A DNA stretch of 32,869 nt from Conidiobolus incongruus B7586 (lineage: Eukaryota; Entomophthoromycota; Entomophthoromycetes; Entomophthorales; Conidiobolaceae): contig JNEM01008748.1 in assembly GCA_000697335.1 (NCBI GenBank), positions 1 through 32,869 of the forward strand. Reading direction: 5' to 3'. This document shows, in pieces, positions 1 through 9,829 of the stretch. Below the pieces are notes generated by a model. It was not told the DNA's origin, did no database searches, and saw only the letters and a program-made list of their open reading frames with translations. Within the stretch, counting starts at the first letter, position 1. Every line of letters starts with the position of its first letter. Position numbers and translations under genes: made by a program.

Positions 1-1
1 G

Positions 2-3000
2 CTTATTTCAAGTAATTATTTTACGTTGATTTTTGTACCAAGTGTTATGGATCTCCTTATGTTATTTAAAAATAAGCTAATTTCTACTTCCGATCCCATC
101 AGTGTTGAATTATGGTCCTTTGAGGTTATTAGAGAGGACCTCGAGCATCGATTTAGATTAAATGTTGACCACTCTGGAGAGAAGCTTGTACAGCTTGGTG
201 AATGTAGTTTGTATACAAGAATGTATCCTCCGCGTAAAGAGAATTCTCCATCCACTCTTGCTCTTCCAGACCGTGCCGAAGTTTGGACAGACTGGTCTAA
301 GCCTCAGCCTGTAGTTTGCGATTGGTTGCACAAATTACACAATATCTTTGACGTCATCATGAATCGTACTTACATTCAAACCTTGTATGCAACATGTTTG
401 CGAAACCAACCATTGAAAAGTACTGACATTGACAAGCTTTTGTCACTTTGTGATTCCATAACAATAGAAATCAACATGACTACATTCTTATTGTTTAAGA
501 AATTCTTTAGTAAAAATCAAACAAATGCCGTAACCTTAACCCATTATTGGTCTAAGAATCAAATTAATAAAAGGTTCCAGCAAACGCTGGGTTGGTGCTT
601 TAGCTCAGTCAAATCAAACACTGATGATGAAACCAGCTCAGTTTACTATCACAATCCATTGGATGATCAAGGACAAGGTGTTTCAAGGCTATTGGATATT
701 TTTGATAAAGCAAAACATCCTATTTTTATGACTTTTGATTTTAGACAGAATGTAACGTATATTGATAACCAAACTAAGCGTAATGTAGAAAAATTGGACA
801 AGAATTTAAATAGTATACCTCTCGATATTGATATTGATTGGTCTGGTTCTAAACAAAACCAAATTCCTGGTAATTATTTAGACAGTGACTTCTTATCCTT
901 CGGTACTTCAAATGACTTAGAAACTCAATTAAAGATGAATCTTCATATCCCAACTAGTCTGGACTCAATAATTCAGATGAGTAACAATCTTGAAGCAACA
1001 AGTGAAATTCGCGATTTCAACACTGATTCTCCAGAGCTTCCAAAAGAAACTTTGAACACTGTATACTACAATCGCATCCTTGAATGTTGTAGTGCACAGC
1101 TCGATTGGTTCATGAAACAAGAAATGCTCCAAGAACTTCTTAGCTGGCGTCCGCTTGGACTTGGCGTCCTTAAATTCGTTCATGCAGCTTTGGATACTAA
1201 GCATAAAACTCTCGAGTCTCCTGCATTTTTCCGTATGCCACTTTCCTTTGTTAGAAAAGAAAGAGGTATAGCTCTCTTTAACCAAGCGTTACAACGATTG
1301 AACATCGACCAATTCCGAGCTAAAAAGGTTGGACCATATTTCCATGTATTTTTAAAACAAATTCCAGAAATTTTCAGAGTAAATGACAAATTGGTCAATA
1401 CAGGACTCAAATTCTGTAAAAATAGTGTTATTGACTGTTATTCACACCAAAATACTGAAAATTATATTGGTGATACTGATATTGATTACTCAAATATTCC
1501 AATTCAACCTTTCTGGCTAATACTCTATCCTAGAGGAGAAGATTTATTAATTTATTTCTTTTCGCTTACTATATCAATTGAAGATCAACACAAAGTTTTG
1601 CTTCTAATCAGAAACTATATTGCCACTACTTTAACCCACGTTAATCAACAAGTACTTCTCGAAGAACTCAATGAAACCAGGGAATGTAATCGATATCTCT
1701 TGGCTCCACCACTTGTACCAAACGAATATGACGATGATGATGATTCTGACGATTTAGATGAAGAATACTCGGTTGCAGTACAACATGATAATGTTAATCT
1801 TGCTACTTTCATTCAAGAAATCAAAAATCATTATCCACTCACACATCCTTTCATTCCAGGCCAATTTCAGTGTCCCATGGTATTGAGACACACATTCCCA
1901 CTTCATTGGCGACTCTCTCCTTTTCAAGCATTAAATGGAATTATTGACAAAGTTTTCCTTCCTTTTTCAGTCTCCAATCGTAGAAATATGTTTGTTATTG
2001 CTGAAAAATCATCAATATTCTACGTTCTATTAAGTGAAGAAGAGAGATCAATTGAAGAAGCAGAAGAAAACTCTGTGAGGCAACCGAGTATGATATCAGA
2101 GCCTGCAGAAAGTGTCCATACTGGATACGATGAAACACTTGGCCATCACACGCACTCTACAGTTAGTCCGGTCACTTCAATTCCTCCCTCTCCAAGTAAC
2201 TCGAGGCGTCTTCCATTTACCCAACCAGTGACTGGAAAACAGTCAATCGAGGGCCGTGAACTTATTATGGAAATTTATGGTATTCAACATCCTGGTACCG
2301 AAATTATTGAAGATTTAATCGAACTAATTAATAATCGATTAGATAATCATATTACATTGAGTTTAATATCATCTTTTCTATCACGTAATGCAACTCTCAA
2401 ACTTACTAAAGCGGATACACAGTTTATATTTCCTCTCCATCGACCACCTACCAAGAGTGTCAAAATTCCGTTACCATCATTCATTCAATATCCTGTCATC
2501 ATTATGTCCTATATTAAGCAGAATCTGTTAGGATACCTCAATCCACTGACTGGTCCAGAAGTTAAGAGTAGCTTTCAGAAATGGTTTGAAACTAATTTTC
2601 AATCATTCAGCGAAACAGATTCAAATGATGACTGTGATTGTGCTCTTAGCGACTTCTTATTTTACTACAATTCGTTCTCTTCTCGATCATTATCTCCAAT
2701 TGAGAGTTCAATTGGCTCTGGTATGGCATCGATCATGATGTTACCTACTATTATAAATCAAGCTAATAATATTCCTAAGCTGGCCCTTCCCAAGAATGAT
2801 GGTAGATCATATGAGTTTGTAAATAAACTCATTTCTATGCCTGAATATCATTTCAATCGATTCCTCAATCTTGAAAAAGATGAAGTTGAATTCTCTGATT
2901 TTACTGTGAATTTCAAGATATGGACGATGGGTTCCGTTGATCCAGAGATGATGATCAGTCAGTTGCAAAAGAGTGTTAAACAGAGCATACATGACTATAT

Positions 3001-5869
3001 AGTAGATAAAGTCATTCAATCCTTGGAAAAAGAATACAGTATTAAACTCAAGAGAGATAATCATCAAACACCTACTTTAGAAGCAAATGAATTGTATGCT
3101 GAAACAATGTCAAAGTTATCTGATGATGGAGCTTCTACTATCTATCATGAAAATTATTTCTCAGATACTCCTAATGATTCCGATCAACCAATCGATTTAA
3201 ATCCTTTGCTATTCAAACCAGTACCCAAGATTATTGATTATTCATCAAAGTTCCAAAACGTTTCCTCCCGCTCTCTATCCATTTTTGGCAAATTTTCACT
3301 TGGTCAACAAACATCTATTATTGGTCATATATATGAATGGCTATCTGACTTGCATCATATGATGATTCCTGCAATTTTTGAATTGAAACCTTTGGAAAAT
3401 GACTTTAACTTAGATTATCCAGAACCAATTAGCCCAATTCGACTAAATTCCTCTAATTATATCCATCCTAAAGTCACTGAAAGTGGAAAATTCTTATTAT
3501 GCAGTGGGTTGAAAGATCTTATACCTAAATTATTCTTCAACAAGCCTAATCATCTCTTCCATCAATATCCTGAATATACCCCCACCAGAAGAAGCTCATC
3601 TGAGGAAACTGGTAGTATCAAGAGTGGATTTGGAAAAATTAGTTCCTGTTTTCCAAGAAATAAGGATGATCTCACTGTGTATAGTCCCATTAACTTGTTA
3701 CATCACTGTAGCAAAGTTCAGTCTATCCAAATTGAACCATATAGACACGTGTACCTTCAAGTTGAGATAAATTACTGCTCCATCAAAATTTATAGTTATA
3801 ACATTGAAAAGCAAATTATCGATCAACTTTATCTAATGTTGCAAAAGATTGTGGCATGGATCAACACACGTCAGACCACCCTCGATTTTATCCTCCTTCA
3901 GAAATTGGGCTTGTTCCACACACCACTTAACCTTGATGCTCTATCCACTTTAAATTTACATACCCATGATAACGAATCTAAAATGATATTAATGAACTCT
4001 CTGATTCAACACCGTTATCCTCCTCACACTCTACTTACCAGTCAAGCTCCAAATGCAGTCAACCCATCAGATTCTAGGGCTAGAATTTCAGAGTCTGCAC
4101 TTATGAATATTACTGACCTTAACAACTTTGGAAGTATTAACAAATCACATAACTTATCGGAGGATATAATGAAGAAAGTGGGCAATACTGTTCTCAGGAA
4201 GGTATTGATTGAGGTTATTCCATCAAATATCCAAAGCCATTCCCAAGAATCCACAGTTTACGATCCTCTTCAATTCCATGGTCACGATTTCCTCAATTTG
4301 CTGAATTATGATGAATCTTCCGAGCATAATTCCGAAAATTCAGCTATAGCGATGACCAACATACTACTTGACCTGATCCCTCTCGCCAAAGACCATGTTT
4401 TAACCACTTCTTTTCCAAGCAACCAAATCACCAACTTTTTGAAGCATTGTCATTTTATCCACTTTTGCAGGATTCCTTTGTTTAGGTTCAAATTAGATAA
4501 TAGGTCCAGTAGTAGTGATTGGCTCTTCAAATCTGAACAGCTTGCTCAGCCTAACTTTTACGAATGGTACTCTGACGTCGCTAGCCAAATTTTGAAGGAG
4601 TATTCAATGTACCTGATGTCTTTGGATATGATTCATGTACCGCTCAAAAACGAGACAAGTTTTACAGCTCGATTGGATCAAACCACCGTTACAACTCAAG
4701 GCACCCTTACTCCCGATATAGTCCTCACTCCTAGTTATTATGTAAAATCCATTAATGGCGCACTAATCATCGTTAAAATTCTGGTTCAGAATCAATTCTT
4801 GAAAGTGGACGTCTACTCTAACCTGTCCACTTGCGAAAAATCTAAATTGACTGCTACATTCGAGCGTATATCTATAGCTATCTCCGACTTGAATAGTAAG
4901 AGTCACGCTCATTCATTCACATTTGATTACCATGTACGCTATCTCCAGCGCTGGATGGATGGTGAATTAAGATTAATGCCACCACTGAATCCTCTCGTAA
5001 TTCTTCAGGCTTTGTACAAATCTCCCCTTCAGCCTGGAAAATATTGTCATAATAGCTTAATTCATAATTTGTACACTCCTCCTAAGCCTTTTAGCATCAG
5101 AGATCTATATCTTTATATTACAAAATCCCCCCAGAGATATGGTTTGAAGAATCTTTATTATGAGAACAAATGTATAGGATTTTATGCAAATATGAACTAC
5201 CCTCCAAACTATCGCCAAACGTTGGTCTTTTATATTCAGCAAGCTCCAAATTCAACGAGTCAATACCAGTTATTCTACTATGTACTTCATGTTAATATTG
5301 TTAATCATTATCCTACATCTGTTGAATCTGTTCACGATCCGGCAGCCACCCTTAACCCAGCTCATATTGACCAATTTATTGTCGACAAGCTAGATGAAGT
5401 ACTTGAATTCCATCGCAAAGATACAATCTGGCGATCATTCCAATCCGAGTCCTACGAGCTACAAGCCACCGATTTGGATACATTCCGCACGGAATTCTAC
5501 CACATGGACCTCAAGCCCATCGAACCCACCTTCAGTGAAATCACCGAAAGCGTGCCAATTTCATGGTCCGAAGTGATCAACTCGCTCAAACGTGCATTTT
5601 CCCGCTCCCATCGCGAACTCTGGCTGGATAACGATCGCCACCTCATCCTCCTAAATCCCTACGACTCGCACTTTATGATTTACTTCAAATTCACGTACGA
5701 TAGTCCCAACGACTCCCACCGACCTCCTAACCAAATTGAAGTGAGTGCAGTTAGCAGAGATCCCCGCGACCATTTAGCCAAAGTGGAATCGGAACACGCT
5801 ACAATGGTACTCCGAAGTGTACTCTATTATATGTGGACCACTTTGTTTGGGCCTGTTACAGACATTTAA
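2..5869 (+). CDS. SZT2: SZT2, KICSTOR complex scaffold subunit (C-terminal part; 5' end outside window)
   Basis: SZT2 is the large scaffold of KICSTOR, which holds the GATOR1 complex at the lysosome so that amino-acid shortage can switch off TORC1. The frame is open from nt 2 to a TAA at 5867-5869 (1955 codons, no intron). The first ATG (nt 47) already lies inside sequence resembling the mid-protein of animal SZT2, so the true start lies upstream; the human protein has about 3400 residues. From memory of human SZT2, matching blocks occur in the same order: PLSFV near nt 1240, FWLIL and VNQQVLLEEL near 1510-1670, FIPGQFQC and SVSNRRNMFV near 1850-1990, a block ending TKADTQFIFPL near 2430, QKLGLFH near 3900, SHAHSFTFDYHVR near 4900, HRKDTIWRSF near 5410 and a C-terminal MWTTLF. 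An acidic run (EYDDDDDSDDLDEE) lies near 1724-1770. GC rises sharply after about 5400. Identity is strong; regulation is not visible. Confidence 0.93.
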   Translation, partial: LISSNYFTLIFVPSVMDLLMLFKNKLISTSDPISVELWSFEVIREDLEHRFRLNVDHSGEKLVQLGECSLYTRMYPPRKENSPSTLALPDRAEVWTDWSKPQPVVCDWLHKLHNIFDVIMNRTYIQTLYATCLRNQPLKSTDIDKLLSLCDSITIEINMTTFLLFKKFFSKNQTNAVTLTHYWSKNQINKRFQQTLGWCFSSVKSNTDDETSSVYYHNPLDDQGQGVSRLLDIFDKAKHPIFMTFDFRQNVTYIDNQTKRNVEKLDKNLNSIPLDIDIDWSGSKQNQIPGNYLDSDFLSFGTSNDLETQLKMNLHIPTSLDSIIQMSNNLEATSEIRDFNTDSPELPKETLNTVYYNRILECCSAQLDWFMKQEMLQELLSWRPLGLGVLKFVHAALDTKHKTLESPAFFRMPLSFVRKERGIALFNQALQRLNIDQFRAKKVGPYFHVFLKQIPEIFRVNDKLVNTGLKFCKNSVIDCYSHQNTENYIGDTDIDYSNIPIQPFWLILYPRGEDLLIYFFSLTISIEDQHKVLLLIRNYIATTLTHVNQQVLLEELNETRECNRYLLAPPLVPNEYDDDDDSDDLDEEYSVAVQHDNVNLATFIQEIKNHYPLTHPFIPGQFQCPMVLRHTFPLHWRLSPFQALNGIIDKVFLPFSVSNRRNMFVIAEKSSIFYVLLSEEERSIEEAEENSVRQPSMISEPAESVHTGYDETLGHHTHSTVSPVTSIPPSPSNSRRLPFTQPVTGKQSIEGRELIMEIYGIQHPGTEIIEDLIELINNRLDNHITLSLISSFLSRNATLKLTKADTQFIFPLHRPPTKSVKIPLPSFIQYPVIIMSYIKQNLLGYLNPLTGPEVKSSFQKWFETNFQSFSETDSNDDCDCALSDFLFYYNSFSSRSLSPIESSIGSGMASIMMLPTIINQANNIPKLALPKNDGRSYEFVNKLISMPEYHFNRFLNLEKDEVEFSDFTVNFKIWTMGSVDPEMMISQLQKSVKQSIHDYIVDKVIQSLEKEYSIKLKRDNHQTPTLEANELYAETMSKLSDDGASTIYHENYFSDTPNDSDQPIDLNPLLFKPVPKIIDYSSKFQNVSSRSLSIFGKFSLGQQTSIIGHIYEWLSDLHHMMIPAIFELKPLENDFNLDYPEPISPIRLNSSNYIHPKVTESGKFLLCSGLKDLIPKLFFNKPNHLFHQYPEYTPTRRSSSEETGSIKSGFGKISSCFPRNKDDLTVYSPINLLHHCSKVQSIQIEPYRHVYLQVEINYCSIKIYSYNIEKQIIDQLYLMLQKIVAWINTRQTTLDFILLQKLGLFHTPLNLDALSTLNLHTHDNESKMILMNSLIQHRYPPHTLLTSQAPNAVNPSDSRARISESALMNITDLNNFGSINKSHNLSEDIMKKVGNTVLRKVLIEVIPSNIQSHSQESTVYDPLQFHGHDFLNLLNYDESSEHNSENSAIAMTNILLDLIPLAKDHVLTTSFPSNQITNFLKHCHFIHFCRIPLFRFKLDNRSSSSDWLFKSEQLAQPNFYEWYSDVASQILKEYSMYLMSLDMIHVPLKNETSFTARLDQTTVTTQGTLTPDIVLTPSYYVKSINGALIIVKILVQNQFLKVDVYSNLSTCEKSKLTATFERISIAISDLNSKSHAHSFTFDYHVRYLQRWMDGELRLMPPLNPLVILQALYKSPLQPGKYCHNSLIHNLYTPPKPFSIRDLYLYITKSPQRYGLKNLYYENKCIGFYANMNYPPNYRQTLVFYIQQAPNSTSQYQLFYYVLHVNIVNHYPTSVESVHDPAATLNPAHIDQFIVDKLDEVLEFHRKDTIWRSFQSESYELQATDLDTFRTEFYHMDLKPIEPTFSEITESVPISWSEVINSLKRAFSRSHRELWLDNDRHLILLNPYDSHFMIYFKFTYDSPNDSHRPPNQIEVSAVSRDPRDHLAKVESEHATMVLRSVLYYMWTTLFGPVTDI

Positions 5870-5903
5870 TTTATTTTTTTAATCCTTTAAAATTATTAAT
5901 TTA

Positions 5904-5931
5904 ATTATTATTATTATTATTATTATTATTA
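5904..5931. repeat. (ATT)n microsatellite in the SZT2 3' region
   Basis: About nine perfect ATT units follow the SZT2 stop codon by some 35 bp. This is a simple repeat probably lying in the 3' UTR. Confidence 0.9.
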
Positions 5932-5940
5932 CTTATCAAA

Positions 5941-5946
5941 AATAAA
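5941..5946 (+). promoter_or_regulatory. Putative polyadenylation signal of SZT2
   Basis: An AATAAA hexamer lies 72 nt after the stop codon, just past the ATT microsatellite. Position and sequence fit a polyadenylation signal, but such hexamers are frequent by chance in DNA this AT-rich. Confidence 0.4.
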
Positions 5947-6323
5947 TTTACAAAAATGTATTAATAATAAATCAAAAATAGTAGGTTATAATCGAAGAAA
6001 TTTATAGAATTAATCAATTATAAATTTCGGTCTCTCATTGAAATTAGCAATAGAGCCAATAAAACTTAGATATCAAATACTTATTAAAATTCATCAAAAT
6101 ATGAATATGATATTGAATTCAATTAACATTGGAATATTAAAATGATAGAAACTGAGAGTGAATACGATAATTTGAATAGTTAATAAGAACCAAAATAGTT
6201 CAAATGAAATCATCTATGTTGAACAAAAGAGAAAGATAAAAATAAAGTGAAAGTTAAAATAGAATAATAACATATTGTAAAATAAATTATGACTGAAAGT
6301 AAATATTCAAAATTATAAAATAA
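5947..6323. other. AT-rich spacer, nothing recognised
   Basis: The stretch between the SZT2 3' end and the tRNA-like sequence is rich in A and T with frequent stops in all frames. No gene, RNA or long repeat was recognised. Confidence 0.6.
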
Positions 6324-6406
6324 ACTGATGTTGCTGAGTGGTCTAAGGCGGGTGAATTAAGATGATCTCCCAGTAACTGGGTGTGAGTTCCAACCTCATT
6401 TCAGAA
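6324..6406 (+). tRNA. tRNA-Leu(UAA)-like sequence, probably a decayed tRNA gene
   Basis: A class II tRNA layout can be laid out in order. The A-box reads TTGCTGAGTGG, and the D-stem GCT/GGC encloses GAGTGGTCTAA. The anticodon arm has loop ATTAAGA, giving anticodon TAA preceded by T33. A perfect 5-bp variable arm CCCAG-TAA-CTGGG follows, then a T-arm GTGAG/CTCAT with loop TTCCAAC. Defects argue for decay: a G-G mismatch in the anticodon stem, a T-loop TTCCAAC instead of TTCGAAN, and an acceptor stem reduced to about four good pairs (CTGA with TCAG) that sit one base out of register with the T-arm. Repeat copy 1 begins about 57 bp further on. A serine tRNA is less likely from the loop. Confidence 0.5.
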
Positions 6407-6462
6407 ACAATTTTTCCTCATTTTATTTTATCACTATTCCAATCATATTTAATTTTTATCTA

Positions 6463-7725
6463 TTACTCTAGATTTTAAGTAATGAAACTTTTTTGAGATT
6501 GAATATTAATAAATAATCTTATATAATATACAAAAATAAATATATAATATAAAATCAATACTTTTTAATATTAATAACTTTTTGCTATACTTTTGGCAAA
6601 CTTCTAATATATAAATAATTTTTTTATTGAGGATTTAAATATGATGATTTATAAACAAATCAAATTAATTTATTGAAATTTTCTTCCTTGTTAGTTTTTT
6701 AATTGCCTAAAACAATTACAATTACATAAGTTATAATTTGAATTAATAAGCTAAAAGTAATAGCTTTTAGTTATTTATAATTAGAGATTTTTTTATAATT
6801 TTACTATTATATATTTTATAATATCAAATTAAAATAATAAATATTCTTAAATTATAATAAAAATTAATTAATAAAAATTATTTAATTTAAAAAAAATATA
6901 ATATTTTTTATTAAAACTAAGTAAAAATAGCATATATTATTATAATCTATTATAATGAATAATATTTACTTTTAAAAAAATTTTTTTTATTATAATTTAT
7001 AAAATAGATTATTTTAACTTAATATTTTAATATATATAATAGTAAAAATATTTTACTAAAAGATATATAATTTATTAGTTATAAAATTTATTATAAAAGT
7101 ATTTGTTTTTAGTTATACTTTTATAAGTTTAATTTAATAATAAATCCTTTAACTTTTTTAAGCTTTAGTTAAATTAAAAGGTTTATATTTTATATTTCTA
7201 TTCATTAAGTTAAAGCTTCAATATATATAAAATACTTATATAATTAATATTAAATTACTTAAATAACTCTTTAATTATATTAAATAATATTTTTTAATAT
7301 ATTTTCTAATTTTATTCTTAATATAAATAATATTATTTAGAATTGGTTTTATATTTTATAATAAGTTTTAAATAATTTTTTTAGCCTTAAAGTAATTTAC
7401 TTAGGCATAAATAGTTAATATAAAATAAAGTATCATTATTGATAATTGCTTATAAATTTTAAATGATTTTGAAACATGTCTAGTTAAGTTTTAATATTAT
7501 TGAATTAAAAAACTATTGATTATCACCCTTGAGTTTAATTATATATATTTAATATTAAATTTTGAAAACTTGATTTTTAGTGAAAAAAAAATTATATTTA
7601 TAAATATACAGTTTTAAAATATATATTCTCTTATTTACTATATAAAATATTTTAATCCTAAAACTAATAATATATTTGAATAATTATAAATTAAAAAATT
7701 TTCAAAATATTATATTTTCATGAAA
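6463..7725 (+). repeat. AT-rich interspersed repeat, copy 1
   Basis: This stretch aligns by eye along most of its length with the reverse complement of 15830-17150, and its first part aligns with 32066 to the window end. Shared landmarks include the left end CTAGATTTTAA, the word AACTTTTTGCTATACTTTT (near 6580), TTAGTTTTTTAATTGCC (near 6695), CTTTAGTTAAATTA (near 7162), ATATATAAAATACTTAT (near 7223) and ACTAATAATATATTTGAA (near 7664). No open frame of note lies inside and no terminal inverted repeat or target duplication was found, so the class is unknown. Similarity looks like roughly 70 to 75 percent, an estimate by eye, which points to an old family. The right boundary is approximate. Confidence 0.75.
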
Positions 7726-9752
7726 TATTATTTAATTTTACTGATTTAATTTCAATTTAAGTTTGATACCATTTTATCTTTTTATTTTAACTAATTCTAT
7801 TTCAGAAATATTCACTATGATTTATTAATTTTTTTATTTTCATCTAAAATATTATTAATTTTGCTTATTTAATTAAAATAGTTTTATATTCATATTTAAT
7901 AATGCCACAAACTCCTGTTAGTAAGAAAAATTCATACCTGTTTTTAATTTGTTTGTTTAAATTATTAATTTCTAAATATATAATATACCTATATTACCTT
8001 ATTTTGACAATTATTAGCTATTAAATAAGATGATATGAAAATTAGCCTTGATTTTTAAGATTATGTTTACATACCTAATAATATCATTTATTGAATCCTT
8101 ATGATGATAATGCTGTGAGTTCTTAAATTTTGACGATTGAATACTGAATATTTTGATAACATGAAGTATATTTCATTCTTCAATAAGTGATCTTGTTACT
8201 GTAAAGAAAACCAATTAGTTGATAAAATCTATTTAAACTAATGAAATTAATTCAATTTTGGCATATTTAAATATGAATGATAATTTAGGAGTTGTAGGTA
8301 ATTAAAGCCAATTTCAATAAGATCGAATGAGCACGTTTTAATATATCTTGTAGCAATTTTATTATCTTTTAGGATTATATGATTTATAGAAATATAAAAT
8401 AATACTTGATTTAAGTATTATTGATGTCAATTTTCAAAAATATATGAATAATTATATTTTATCCAATTTTAAATATATTAAGAGTTATTAATATTTAAGA
8501 TTTAAAATTATTTGATATCCATTATAGATTGTAATAATATTTCAATAATCCATTTATACTTGAATATTATACTATAAACCAACTTCATACAATTGAATTA
8601 AATATGGCTTATAAATTGTTAGATTTTTGAGTTGGTTAAGAGGTCAATTTTTACTCTGAATTTTTGGTTAAATTTATTTCATTAAGAACACTAGGATTTA
8701 AAAAAAGAAATTTCTAACTTTAATTTTTATTAAAATAAATTAAGTTTAAATGGTATACTTAAAGAATTAAATGTTCATTTAATCCATGATATCAATTATT
8801 GTGTTGTCATTGATTTAATCACTATAAACAATAAGAAACTCTAGTTATATTACCATTATAATTTTAAAAGGATTAAGATTTATTTTTCCTAAAAATCATA
8901 CAAACCATTCATTTTAAATATTATCATTATGTATATTATTATGTATTGATCATCACTATAAGATTCATTCAATCATATTAGCTAATGATTGTGATTGGTT
9001 AATAATATAATTTCAACTAATTACAATACATAAAAAGTAATTAAAATAACATAAATCTAATAAAAATTATGCAATTAATTTTCAGAACCGTTATTTTAAT
9101 AGTTTTCCAACATTAAAAAAATCTTACTTCAATAGAAAACCCTAGTATTTTTATACTAGCTAAGTACTCATTATAGACCGCTTTCTTACAACTAAAGTGA
9201 ATAAATTTTCACCAATGGTTAAATAGTACTATTAGATATATCTTTGGATCAAACTACAACCACTATATGCCCAATCTTCTCACCAACATTTTTCAGATTT
9301 ATATTATTCCTATTTAACGTTCTTAATAAATATATTCGTTGATTGAAAATTTAATTATAATTTTAAATTTACCAAATCTGAGAAAATGGTTTGGATCCAT
9401 TTGAATTGTGACTTCAAATTTCCCCTCCCCTCATTTCGAATATTTTTGAAATCATTTATTAATAAAAACAAACAATAGCTTTATTCAATATAATATCAGG
9501 GTTTAGTATGAATTATTATTACTATACTATGTGGAAAAATTCTAAAGGTAATAATATATCAATTCAAGATAAAATTATATCAATCCAGTATCATCTTCAA
9601 TACCCCTCCAATAATTAAAATCATTTGAAATTTGTATTGTTGCATAATGTCAAGATCCAAAATGGAGGTCAATACGCATATTCAGAGTTAAAACTTTAAA
9701 TTATTTTCCCATAACATTAATTGAATGATCAAAAATTAGACTTGTTGAATAA
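7726..9752. other. AT-rich spacer upstream of XDH, nothing recognised
   Basis: This 2-kb stretch shows no coding frame, no clear RNA and no match to other parts of the window that I could see. GC seems a little higher towards the XDH gene (from about 9100). Confidence 0.55.
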
Positions 9753-9810
9753 TATAAATCAAAGTCACACTGCAAATCTCATCTTATTTTTCTTTTATCC
9801 TTTTTTATTT
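9753..9810 (+). promoter_or_regulatory. Putative XDH core promoter (TATA box and pyrimidine-rich tract)
   Basis: A TATAAA lies at 9753-9758, 72 bp before the XDH start codon. It is followed at about 9777-9810 by a tract made almost only of T and C. A TATA box followed by a pyrimidine-rich stretch near the transcription start is a common fungal promoter layout. The TATA word is weak evidence in such AT-rich DNA; the pyrimidine tract is more distinctive. Confidence 0.35.
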
Positions 9811-9829
9811 GATTCAAATTAAATATATC

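Noticed and set aside
1-46. The ATG at nt 47 as the start of a complete gene
   Set aside because: The frame is open to the window edge, and the upstream codons plus the residues right after this ATG align with mid-protein SZT2, so the gene is truncated by the window.
8631-8700. A second tRNA-like stretch (GAGTTGGTTAAGAGGTC followed by possible anticodon arm)
   Set aside because: The D-loop words resemble a tRNA, but no acceptor stem, T-arm or B-box can be found; likely chance or too decayed to support.
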